From Cotesia glomerata (Eukaryota > Arthropoda > Insecta > Hymenoptera > Braconidae): a DNA stretch of 64,000 nt. The stretch is from positions 6,659,666-6,723,665 of the forward strand of contig NC_058164.1 in assembly GCF_020080835.1 (NCBI RefSeq), given 5' to 3'. Position 1 is the stretch's first letter, and each line of letters begins with the position of its first letter. The position numbers were made by a program, and so were the translations under genes. This document shows, one piece after another, positions 10,001 to 21,322 of this stretch. The notes under the pieces were generated by a model, which ran no database searches, was not told the DNA's origin, and saw nothing but the letters and a program-made list of their open reading frames with translations.

Positions 10001-11846
10001 TAGAGCAATTATTGAAAAATATAAACGTGTTCAGAGTACTTTGTTAGAGAAAATAAGTGAAATTAATTTAACATGGGAACAAAAATTATTGAGCGATGAT
10101 GCAATTAAAGAAATGCTTAATAAACCAATTATTAAATATGCTAATTATCCTAATAATAAATTTATGGAAGTTAATTTAAATTTTTATTGCTTGGAAACTA
10201 TTAAGTCTCTTATTGAGTAAGTTTTAAAAAATTTTTAATAATATTAATAATTTCTTTATAATTTCAAATATGTTATCAAATATTTTTTAGATGGAAAAAT
10301 ATGAAATATGAAATAAAAAAAATATCACCAAAATTATTGCAAAAGTGGAACTTATTTATGATTCGTTACATAAAAGTAAATTACTTATGCAAATTCTACA
10401 ACAATATTATCGAAAAAATGAGTAAAGAAGAATTTATGTTATTTAAATTAGTAATTGATGAAATAAAAGTTATTGTAACAACCGGAGTCGCGAAGAATAC
10501 ATGGATAGTAGAGTCTATCGACAAATTTTACGATGAGTGTTACAATAATGTTTATCAAGCAAGTTATTTTTGTCAATAATTAAATTAAATTATTTATAAT
10601 CTTGCAAATTATGATTAAATTTTTTTTTTTTATAGTTCAGAAGAGTTGTGGGAGACTATAAATCTTCATATAAAAAAATTTATAACTACTTGAAGAGTAT
10701 TTCAAAAGAACTGTTAGTTAAAGAGACAGTAAATTTGACTTTTACTTTAGAAGATTTTGAAAATTACTTAATAAGTGTCAAGTAAATAATTATAATAAAT
10801 TATTTGATTATTATTGTTATAATTAATAATTAAATGTTAATTTTTTTTAAGGGATAAAAGTCTGGAGAATATTAATAACGAGTGCAAGCAAATCATAAAA
10901 TCAATTTCTTTGATCAAATATGACATCAGACGCGATGACAAAGTTTGTAATTTTTTTTTTATATAAATAATTGAATTTTTAATTAATTTACTTTTTCAGA
11001 CTCCTATTTATTGGACCGCGTTTGTACAAAAAATAATAGAAGACTTTAAAGAAAGTTTGGTTGTAAATATTCGAAATTCATTAAAATCAGCGAGAAATTT
11101 TTTTGAAGGCGATGATATAATGAGTTCAGGAAGTTTTTTAGTAATAGATGCTCATTATTTAAATGGCCAGGTAATTACAAATTAAAAATAATTTAATTAA
11201 TATTTGTAATAAAATTAAAAATGATTGATAGATTGTCTTCCAACCGGATGTTGAAGAAATTAAAAGAGTTATTGAATTGATAACTTCATTGGATAAGGAA
11301 GTATATTCGATTGAAAATTGTAATAAAATATTTGATCTAATTGATTTGCGAGCTAAAGATAAGATAAATTTAATAGAAGCTCATGAAGAAATAACAGAGC
11401 TTAAGAATAATCTTAAAGAAGGTATGAAGTTCAATTTAATTGAGTTTAAAAATTAATGTAAAATTATTTTAGAAACGGATGCAACTATTGCTGCGCTGGA
11501 TAAATTTATTAAGTCACTTGATATTAAATTATTAGCGCAAGTCGAGGGAAAATTAAGTGAGTTTAAAAATGAAGAAAATTGTGACAAGAATAGTTTTGAA
11601 GAAGAAATTCTGAGGTATGTTTTTTTAATTATGTATATGAATAATTATCTGACTATATTAAATTTATTTGGCATTTTTAGATGCAGAGAGCTTTCTAAAA
11701 CGATGTCTTTAATAGCGGACAATTTAAATATTAAATTTATATCTTTAAACACAGTTAACATGAAATCGCAGATAATAGAAAAGTGCGATAATTTGAAAGA
11801 CAATTTTTTTAAATTTATTGTTGGCGAATTAACGTCACAGCGTTAA
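7026..11846 (+). CDS. Tail-only axonemal-type dynein heavy chain (DHC_N1 stem, no motor)
   Basis: Sixteen exons join in frame to 1,130 residues: 7026-7152, 7218-7294, 7615-7951, 8017-8370, 8566-8848, 8912-9077, 9149-9288, 9368-9889, 10004-10216, 10291-10558, 10636-10781, 10852-10942, 11000-11170, 11232-11421, 11473-11614, 11681-11846. The protein follows the N-terminal stem of axonemal dynein heavy chains: an acidic start, a YFFRSPWQV-type segment, then the DHC_N1 dimerisation/intermediate-chain-binding region beginning at WIKQIREVL and INFWNYKFESL, and helical bundle to the end (YWTAFVQKI, ALDKFIKSL). The chain stops at TAA before the linker (DHC_N2); there is no AAA+ ring, P-loop or microtubule-binding stalk, which are over 3,000 residues of a normal 4,500-residue chain. 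An AATAAA follows at 11,937. The next gene is on the other strand, so motor exons cannot follow nearby. The exon 10 donor is probably GC (GCAAGT). Family assignment is from remembered homology; the exact axonemal subtype is not resolved. Confidence 0.82.
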
Positions 11847-12315
11847 AAATATATATTTATATATTTATATTTCTTTAAACATTTATTAAAATATTTTATT
11901 TTTTAAAATATGGATTTGAGTAACTATTAATCTCATAATAAAATAGTCTTTGAATATTTTATATAAAATATTCAACAAATATATGTGTATATATATATAA
12001 TATTTGGAGAAAAATATTTTTTTTCATTAGTATGAAGTGATAAATTATTATTAAAAATAATTTCATTTATAATTAAAGTGTCTTGAATGTCTAAAATATC
12101 CTAAGCTAAAAACTTAACAACAATTAAAATATTTTTCCTAATAATAATTAATGTACAGAAATAAGTACGTAAAAAAAAATACATTTTAAGTATAAAAAGT
12201 CTTATAAAATAAAGTCTCAATTGTTCTTTTGTAAAACATAAAAGACACTTTGATTATTTAAAAAAATATTAAAGTATATTTGGCACATTAAGTAGGAGTT
12301 AATTAATTTAAATGT
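11847..12315. other. Convergent 3' spacer between dynein-tail and PGAP6-like genes
   Basis: This is A/T-rich DNA with an AATAAA at 11,937-11,942 suited to the dynein-tail mRNA. It presumably contains both 3' UTRs. Nothing else is visible. Confidence 0.5.
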
Positions 12316-15300
12316 TTAACTATTTTCATTGGCAATAGAAGAAGACTCTTGATCAAGATTAATAGTAAACACGGGACTGTCTGAATGGTTTTTTAAATTA
12401 ACTAACTCGCTGTCGGAACCGCTGCTAGATTCAATAGCGCTAGAGCTGCTGCTAAAGCCTGCAGTCGGTGGTAATAAGAATATCAATGACAGTGCGATTA
12501 TCACGTGCCACATACTGTGAGTGTACTGATAATTAGCCTCTGTTTCGACAGTTGTAAATAAAAGCAAACCAATACTCGCCAGTCCTAAGCCTATGAATAA
12601 TTTAACGAGCAAATTAAGCGACAATTTTCGTATTTTCAATTTGTAAAAATTATAAACTAATGATCCAATAGGGATTACTATTCCGATTGCTAAAGGCACT
12701 AATATACTTGTCAGTCCAGTCTTGTTGGACTCGACGCAAAATGCTATTATGAACACGCCAAACATGTGACAGACTGGGACTAGGTAGAGTGGAAGACGCG
12801 CTATCGCGACCAGGGTTACCCAGAATGCTAGGATGCTTGAAAAAAAATCGCAGTATTGGAGAACTTCGTAGTTGGCAATGCAGTATGTCATGAATTTTTG
12901 ATCACACGCGTGATATAAGGAAGAAAATAACATGGTTGAAAAATATACCAGGGACTCGGTGTAGAGCTTGCGTTTTATTGCTAAGTAAATCGCGGGTAAG
13001 AAGAATCCGTTGCTTAAAATCAGCATTAAAAATGACATTAGCAGTGATGAATGGATATTTACGTTAGTGTCGTCCGTGCATCCCCATCCTTTGTATCCTG
13101 AAATATTTTTTAGCAATTTTTAGTGTTAATTAATTTTTATATCAAGTATTAACATTAATTAATTTTTACAAAAAGTATTAATATTAATTAATGTTTTAAT
13201 TAATTTTTACATTAAGAGAAAAAATTTACTTAAAAAAATGGGAATTATTGTGATAAAAAATTAATTTGTTGTAAATTTTATTTCTTAACTGAAGAAATAA
13301 AAAAATTTTTTTTTTAAGTAATTTTCTTGTTGAAAAAAAATTTATTTAATTTTGAAAAAAATAATTTTAGATAAAAAACTTGTGAATTTTTATCCAAACA
13401 TTTTTTTTTTCCAAATCTACAAAAAATTTTATTTTTTTAGCTAAGTTAAAATTTTCAACAAATTAATTTTTTATTGCAAAATTTTTTCTCAATGTATTAA
13501 TACAAAAAATACTTTATAGTAATTAATTAATTAATATTTACCGCCAAAACAACTGCAAGTTGTATAATGAAGTAATCCACGATGAATTTCTTCACAAATT
13601 CCATGATTACCGCAAGATTGTGACCCGGAAAAAACACATTGTCTTGTATGAATATTTAACGATACCAATATTTCATTAATATCACAAGCAACGACTTTCC
13701 TGTACAATAAAATAATTAATAAATTAATTATTCATTATTCAATAAATTAATTGATAAATAATTATCTAAATTAATTAATTTTCTAATAAATGGTTAAAAA
13801 AAAAAATACGTACCCATTACTTAAACATCTAGTTTGCAAAGCAACATGCCAGGTATCCGGCTGCGGATAAGGTATCAATAAATGGGCATCGCGTCTATCA
13901 GTAGAAGAGAGATTCATCATCATTCGATTGTCATGGCAAACAATTAGCCTATTATGGCGATCAGGTACTTGAGACCGACGAACACAGGCAATAACAATAA
14001 CCTGCTGTTGCGTCGCAAATTTATCAACTTCCAAATGCACTCCGACGTCCAACGAGCCGCCGACATCCACCAGCGGTAGTATATTGAACTGCGCAATCAC
14101 TGGATAATTATCAGTCAATAAGATCCACGGAGTAAGCCACTCTCGTCCTTGGAACAAATAGACGCCAGAAAAGGTCTGGATTTGCTTAACTCGGATCAGC
14201 TGGAACCGACGAGGACACGGGTCGTCTTTGTTCTCATTTTCTAGACCATGAGAATTCTTGTCGCTTATCATTAGTTGGTGGCTTGTATAATTTATACTTA
14301 TATTTGAGACCCAATGATGCATTAATGCATTTTCTGTTATTTTAATTGGACATTCTAAGGATGTAAATAATAATTTATTATTAAACAAATTTTTTCTATC
14401 AAGTAATAATAAATTTGTAACTTTAGTGTCTTTAAATAATTATTAATTCTTACCAGAAATAGATACTTTAACATTAAATTCAACTATACTGTCGGATACT
14501 ACTAATAAATAATAGTAACTATCATCGTGAGGAGTACGTTCAGTAAACGTATGTGTAGTATTTACTGGCAAATTTTTCATTTTATAACTGTTAGTATGAT
14601 TAAAAACCGGCATTGTACGTCCTTGCAATGCTAATCCTTTTATACAATTTTTTGACGTTTTATTTAAAGATGCTATTTTAAATTTACAATCCCATATTTT
14701 TACATCAAACGTCCATGTTCCTGATGGTATAAATATCCTGTAAAATATTTTCATTAATGTAAAAAGATAAAAAAAAACAGAGATTTATTATGATACTAAT
14801 AAATTTCTTTAATAATAATTTAATTGCTATAAAATTATGAAAAAAATTTCTTATGTTAGTTTACTTCAGTGTCTTAATTTATATTATTTAAATAAACTAT
14901 TCGATGGTCTAATTAGCAATTGGTCTAACTTCTGATTTTTTAACTTTTTGATGTAGCAATAGTCCAATTACGAATTATTTGAAAGATTCAAACAAAAATA
15001 CTATACCTTTATTAGATATTAAATTGTTTTTTAAAGTGATAATAAATTTTGAACTAATTGTTTTTTCGTACAAATGGAAGATTCTATAAAATGGAGTTGG
15101 ACAATTTGCTAATTAGAACGTCGTATTGATATTAATATTTATAAGATAATATTATAAGTAATTATTACTTGTAATACGTTGAAGACTGACTAGTAGTCAT
15201 ACTATTTTCATGACCAATTGGTATACTCTGAATGCCATTAGCTTGCAACCAAACAGCTACTGAACCAATGCTATAATGACACTTGTGTCCGATTCCCTGT

Positions 15301-16290
15301 AATAAGATTAATTTTTTATTTTTTTTTCATCAATTATATTACAAGTAAAAAAATACTTGAAAAAAATTCCACATAAATTTTTAAAATCTTCAACTTGTGA
15401 AATTTTTTCAATAAAATAAATTAATAAATAAATATAATCAAATGTCATCGGGAAGAAAAATTTTAAATGCTCCAGAAATAAAAAAAAAATAACCTCCTGT
15501 TGAACTTTTTCATCCCAATGGCTCATGTAAGCCCCAACAAACCAGTCACCGGGTTCTGGGCTATTGACAGGAACAATCGTTGTCGTCTGGAAGTCATAGG
15601 CTGTAACAGCTGTCACCTTGATGGTGTCATTCCTCGCTGGGTACATATTTGGAGGGAATGATTCATTGTTCGCTGTTATCACTGGGTAACTGCCCCATTG
15701 CAAGTATCTAAAGCGATTTTTCAAGTAAATAAATATTTCACCAATTATAAATTACTTAAAGGTAATATTTTAAGGTAAAAATTGACTTACATGTGTACTT
15801 CACGTGGAACGCAATTTTTTCCGTCCATAAAAGCCGCAAACTGCCATGTAGCTCGATAAACTTCTTTAGGAACTGTGTAATGGAACGTAGCAACATCACT
15901 GTAGCTTTTGAAAGCATGTAAAGCACCTTCCTGACTTGCTTCTGGCATCAAACTGGTAACATCTGTAATTTAGAGTCAATTATTTCAAAAATAATTATCA
16001 ATTATCACATAAATAAATAATGACATTAGTTAGCAGTCACTTCACCATTTTTTTTAACAAACAACTAAAAAAAAAATTACATTTTTTATTTTTTTAAATT
16101 TCTACCTGTCAATTTTTTTTGCCATAATTTATTTTTTACAAAAATTATAAAATATCTACTAAATTAATTTTGATAAATAAATAAATAAATAAATAAATAA
16201 CTTACTGCTGCAGGATAATAAAAGTAATCCAATGTAAATAATTATTTCATACTGAGTTTTGAAAATTTTAAACAGCATGACACTTGTCAT
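12316..16290 (-). CDS. PGAP6: Post-GPI-attachment-to-proteins factor 6 (TMEM8 family)
   Basis: PGAP6/TMEM8A is a multi-pass GPI-specific phospholipase A2 of the CREST hydrolase superfamily that can release GPI-anchored proteins. Eight exons (16290-16206, 15962-15791, 15707-15494, 15296-15169, 14737-14454, 14354-13814, 13699-13542, 13097-12316) join in frame to 787 residues (human about 771). A signal-peptide-like segment (IIIYIGLLLLSC) is followed by a long extracellular region, an EGF-like Cys cluster at about residues 497-530 (CGNHGIC, TTCSCFG), then GYKGWGC and seven membrane helices. CREST catalytic-type residues are present: Ser and His in FSSLYHACDQ, Asp in YCDFF and His in YTHSMWH. The last exon ends in a Ser-rich cytosolic tail. 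It is divergent with the TAF1C-like gene. Confidence 0.9.
14902..15121. repeat. Imperfect terminal-inverted-repeat element in a PGAP6 intron
   Basis: The left arm near 14,902 (GGTCTAATTAGCAATTGG) matches the reverse complement of the right arm near 15,095-15,121 (GTTCTAATTAGCAAATTG) with a few mismatches, enclosing about 170 bp of A/T DNA. This looks like a decayed MITE. No target duplication is clear. Confidence 0.4.
16018..16200 (+). repeat. AT-rich interspersed repeat copy ending in an (AAAT)n microsatellite
   Basis: It begins TGACATTAGTTAGCAGTCAC, then ACAAACAACT and TTTCTACCTGTCAATTTTT, like the repeats near position 1,000. It ends in about six AAAT units at 16,175-16,200, right next to the first PGAP6 exon. 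Confidence 0.5.
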
Positions 16291-16627
16291 ACTTTTGGAT
16301 TCAATTGAAATAATTATTTAGAGGGTAGCGAAGCAATACATGAGATTTTAATTGAAAAAATTTATAAGTTCAAGGACTACTTGGTATTGAACGGATTAAC
16401 ACACTTTGTCGATGACATGCTTGAATAATTTATTTTTCAATATTAACACACAAAAATACATGGTTTTATTATTTTAAAACTACTGAGTATCACACCAAGA
16501 TATTTAATTTATTAAGGGTATAGAATTTAAAAATATATTTTTAATTTATTGATAATTTGAACACTTGTGGTAAGTCCTAGTCCTAGTTCTATATATACAT
16601 TATATTGTATGTATATATACATACATA

Positions 16628-16683
16628 TATATTACTCGTCATAATATTAAATATATATATTTAATATTATGACGAGTAATATA
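16628..16683. repeat. Perfect 56-bp palindrome
   Basis: The two 28-base halves are exact reverse complements around 16,655/16,656, with no loop. Each outer arm holds ATTACTCGTCATAATATTAA; the centre is alternating AT. The arms contain CGTCA/TGACG half-sites. It could form a cruciform or bind a dimeric factor; which is unknown. Confidence 0.85.
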
Positions 16684-17064
16684 CATGCTTAAGGGTATAT
16701 TTTCAAGTGATACTAAATGAATTTCATTAGTCAATGACCTTTTTTTAAAGTTGAGAGATTTAATTGCATTACCAATCAAATTTCAGTTATTTAAAAACTC
16801 TCTCAAGTGCTTTGACGTATCACAAGAGGTTTTTACTTCTGGACTATTTTTTTATTTGTCAATAAATGCGCGCTTTTTTTAAACATCAAATTTACAAAAC
16901 TACTTTTTTTAAATTAATTAATTAATAATTATAATAATTTTTTTTTTAACAGCTGATTACTTTTAATAAATTTTTATTCTTTTATTTATAATTCATATTT
17001 CATAAAATTAGCAAGAAATTAAAACAGCTGATTGTTATTTTCGCGGTATCTTCATTAAATTCTG

Positions 17065-17076
17065 GCGCATGCGCAG
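17065..17076. promoter_or_regulatory. NRF1/Ewg-type binding site
   Basis: GCGCATGCGCAG is a match to the palindromic NRF1 (Drosophila erect wing) core GCGCATGCGC, and stands out in a region with almost no other CpG. It lies about 310 bp upstream of the TAF1C-like ATG. NRF1 sites are typical of broadly expressed housekeeping promoters. Confidence 0.55.
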
Positions 17077-17385
17077 AATAAAATTATTCACTCGTGTTTA
17101 CTCTAACTTAACCTTAAGAAAACTTTAGATTAAATATTGAATTTGTTTAATTAACAATAAAAATCATTGAAATAAAAATTTTAAAATATAAAATTGTGAT
17201 ATTAAAATTTTAAAGTTAAAGAAAAAAATAATACTGTGATCAGCTGACATTTTTTTAGTTATTCATTCTTAAGAACACGTGCTCAGTGTTTACTTGTCAC
17301 TTGTAAACAATTCAGAAAAAAGTGACAGCAAGATTCAAATATAATTATTAAACAAGTTTAATTTGACACTTTTGTAAAATTGACA

Positions 17386-20300
17386 ATGTCAAAAAAAGCA
17401 CCAGCTGCGAAAAAACAAAAAACTGAAAATGAACCCAAGAAATCTAGAATTGTCAGATCAACTAGTGAGAGGATTGAAAATTATTTGAAGAACAATGTAG
17501 GTAGGAAATGTTGGGAAAAATATTTGCACAATACCATACCAGGGTTAAATTTAAATAAAAAACCTTGGGTTCAACAATGGGATTTTGAGAACGCTGTTAA
17601 TTTATACCGTCGGTATCCTTATACTTGTGACTTGCCCAAACCGTTGTTGCCGCCTGCTAGAATTAGGAGACACAGTAAGTTTTATTTATATATTTATAAT
17701 TAACACAATTTATAATTATAAATAATTATCCATAATAATTTATTTGTTGAAAAAATTATTAAATATCTGCTCAATTAATTTTAAAAACAATTTTTTGTAG
17801 TTCACAATCAACACGACCCTGCAACTGATCTGCTGTTTGCTAAGCAGTTCATCCAAGATGACATGGATCTGATATTAGACCACTTTGAAAACGATATAGA
17901 AGGTTTGTTATTTATTAATTTATTAATCTCTATTTTAGTTCATTAAAAATTGAATTAGTTTTCTTAAAATTTTTAATTGAAAAAAATTATTAAAAGAAAA
18001 AATTTAACTTGTAGAAAATTAAAAAAATTCTAAACTCAAATTATTTTACTTTTAATTTTTATTGACTTAAAAAATCAATTTAATTAATTAATTTTAGGTC
18101 ACAATGTTCTATCAAACAAAGATGTCAAATGGTCTGGGACAAAGTATGACAGAGGTCATGCGGTAGTACCTCGATATGTTGCTGACCTTGCTGATATTAT
18201 TGAATGTGATCCAGATCCATTTTTTGAAGGGGTAAATATTAAATTATAAATTTCAAAATTCTTAAAATTTTTTGATGACATTAAAGTTAGCAATCACTTG
18301 ATAATTTTTTAATTTTATTTAATAAACAAATTATTTTTAAAAAATTGCATTAATAATTTTTTAATATTTCTACATGTCAATATTTTTTTCTTATTCATTT
18401 TAACATAATATATTTGTTAAAAAAATTCTAAAAATTATTAAATATCTGCTAAATTATCATAATTTTTTGTTCAAAAATATTTTAATATTATTTTTTTTTT
18501 TTTCAGAAATATAATTGGTATTATACTGGCGGGTCTATAAATAATATTTACTTCAATAATAAAAATTTATTAATCTTTCCATTTATGGAAGATGTTGGTA
18601 ATTATAATTAATATTTAATATAAATTTTAATATTTTTCAAAAATAAATTTTAATATATTTTAGTTGCAAGTCCAATAAATCTTAAGGATAATTCCCTGTG
18701 GAAGCCAGATTTAAGTAAAGCTAGTAAATCAACTATCGGTAACCCCGTTTACGAAGTAAGACATTATGTTTCACCTGACAATTGTAAGTTATCTATTTTA
18801 TACTTAACATTTCTGACACAGTCGAGTTGATTAGTTATTTTTTACTATTTGATTAATAATTAATCACGTCAATCATACGAACATAAATTTACTGTCTATT
18901 TAATATTTAAATCACTTGTCATGTATCATTTTTCCTCGATAATTTATAATTCATAATCGTTAATGATTAATCATATGTGACTATTTTACAGGTCGTATTT
19001 TAGTGAGATGTAAGCACGAGTGCGTTTTTTATTCGTTGACTTCTAATGATGAGGGCAAGCTAAGTTTAGAAGCGCTGGATAACAAGGAGAATAAATCCAC
19101 ACCGTTTATCAGTGCCGCTCTGAACCCCGTGGATCCAAATCAATTTTGTACGCTTAATGTAGGACGTATATTTGAGCAATGTGATATGGTATCAGGGTAA
19201 TTATAATTTTCTGTCGGAGAATTATATCAATAATTAATCACGGAGGTATTATTAAATTTAAATAATTTTTTTCAACAGAAAATGTTTATCTAAAAGTCTT
19301 CTTAATACTGAAAAATCAGTTCCTGATAATTGGGGAAGTATAAGATATAATTCTAGTCCTAACATTGTAGCTTTGACTGACAGAAATGCTTTGCATTATA
19401 TGGACTTACGAGTAAGTAACTTAAAGTAACTAAAGATTATTTTTAATTAATTAATTAATTTATTTATTTATTAGTCAATTAATTAATTAAATTATTTGTT
19501 TATTTATTAATTTAATTAATTATCTTACTGTAAATTTAAATTAAAGGTTTCACTAAGAGTACCAACAGTAAGCATGTGTCCTCAAGAAATGCTAAATGAC
19601 TGTGACTTAGTGTCCCTCCACATGCCCAGCGAACGTCCCTCTCGTCATTATCTCGGAACATACCACCATTTCTTGATGGTCGATGATCGATCTCCAGATC
19701 AATGTGTCCATCAGAAATGGACTCATCAGTTCAGATCACCTCCTCTGACTGGAGCTACTTGCATGTGGTAATTAATAAAAAAAATCGAACCGAAATCAAT
19801 AACTTCCCTTTAGTTGAAAATTAAAAAACCTGTTTATATAAATGTATTATTTAATTGAATTATTTTTATAGCGATGGTGAAGAAGTAATAATTATCTCTA
19901 GTCAATTGCCGTCTGAAAAATCTGTAATTGTTAACACCTGGCAACAATTTGATGATCCACATAGTTATTACCTGCCTCATGCAGTTCCTACTATTTTAGA
20001 AACTTTGAAAGAATCTCAGTTGTTAGGAACTTGTTTAGATCCAATAACATCAACAAGGGTTGGATTAAGTACAGTTGGATCTACTTTGATGGTTCATGAT
20101 AAAAATATTTATTATTTTAATCAAAATTCTTTAGGTATTTTAAATTTTTTATTTATTTATCATAATTAAGTATTTAAAATTAATTAATTAATTTTGTTAA
20201 ATCAATAATTTTAAATATTAATTAAAAATCATTTTAAATATCAATTAAAATTCTTTTAATTATTAATTTTAAATATTAATTAAAATTAATAATTAAAAAT

Positions 20301-21125
20301 TATTTTAATTACTAATTTTAAATGTTAATTAAAATTTTTTTTAATATTAATTTTAAATAATTTAAATTTTAATTACAGAAGACGTTTTTTATTCTTGTAT
20401 TACTCACAACGAGTTAGAAAAAAATATTAGTTTAATAAATGACTATGCTGGGCATGCATTAAAATGTTGGGAACAAGAAATGTTAAAAAATCAAGAAAAA
20501 TTATTAATACCTTTAGCAATAACTGACCGCTTCAATATGGAACATATATTTAAACGTAAGTTAATTAAATCTAATTAAAAAATTATGATAATAATTTTAA
20601 TTAATTAAAAAAATTATTTCAGAATTTTCAGACACGACATTGAAGTACGAATTAAACGAAGAAGAAAACTTCATGCCCGAGTACTGGAGACAGCCAGTGT
20701 ACAAGTTGAGAGAGTACAAAGATCTACTGGCGCCTTTGCTGTTGGAACCATGGGATCTGGAGTGTGACTTAGGTGATTACGTTCCCGATGAACCTAAAGA
20801 GGATCCTAAACAACGTTGGCTAGACGATTGGGTCCAGTCGACTACAAGTAGCCAAGCTGTTCCACCTCTGGAAGAAAATTTGCCTATGTCTCAGGTCCTT
20901 GATGATGATCATGATCACATTCCCTTCACTCCGGTATTAACGCAAGATCTTGTCAGTGTCAGTCAACAGCATATGCAGCCGAATCCCGAAATTCAAGTGC
21001 CGATAATTAAAACGGAGCCTGCTGATCTTGCTGAAGAGCTCGATGATTTTATGACTATTACGAAAGTTGTTAAGCCTAAAAAACCGAAGAAGCAACCTAC
21101 GAGCACTTACACAGATGGATTTTAA
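17386..21125 (+). CDS. TAF1C: TAF1C-like RNA polymerase I initiation factor subunit
   Basis: This is probably the TAF1C subunit of SL1, which recruits RNA polymerase I to rDNA promoters in the nucleolus. Eleven exons (17386-17674, 17801-17902, 18098-18231, 18507-18597, 18664-18783, 18992-19196, 19279-19411, 19547-19767, 19872-20134, 20379-20555, 20623-21125) join in frame to 745 residues. The body is rich in short strands like a beta-propeller and holds a segment HHFLMVDDRSPDQCVHQKWTH (given by its ends at about residues 400-420), resembling the LVDERLP...KWNH signature of TAF1C. The C-terminus is acidic and Pro-rich, then ends in a Lys-rich patch and GF, as I recall for TAF1C/Rrn6 proteins. 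The N-terminus is also basic (KKAPAAKKQK). The assignment rests on these features without an alignment. An AATAAA lies at 21,159. Confidence 0.68.
18274..18455 (+). repeat. AT-rich interspersed repeat copy in TAF1C intron 3
   Basis: It starts TGACATTAAAGTTAGCAATC and stays nearly identical to the copy at 988 for about 45 bp, then follows the same A/T pattern through TTTCTACATGTCAATATTTT and ATATATTTGTTAAAAA. It fills most of the intron. Confidence 0.6.
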
Positions 21126-21322
21126 TTGTTGGGTTTTTTTTTACAAATAATTATAATTAATAAATTATTTTTGTAATTTTATAAAAAAAAAAAAAAAATA
21201 GAGATAAAATTTAACTTAAAGCAGATTTAAAGTCAAAAGAAAATAAAAATTTTATTTCATCATTTAATTATTCATTAACTTAAAAAAAAAAAAAAAATTA
21301 AAAATTATTTTCAACTTAACAT

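Larger units (their letters stand above)
16291..17385. other. Divergent promoter region of PGAP6-like and TAF1C-like genes
   Basis: About 1.1 kb lies between two head-to-head start codons. It contains a perfect 56-bp palindrome, an NRF1-type site (both listed separately) and a CACGTG E-box at about 17,276. The rest is A/T-rich. Confidence 0.55.
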
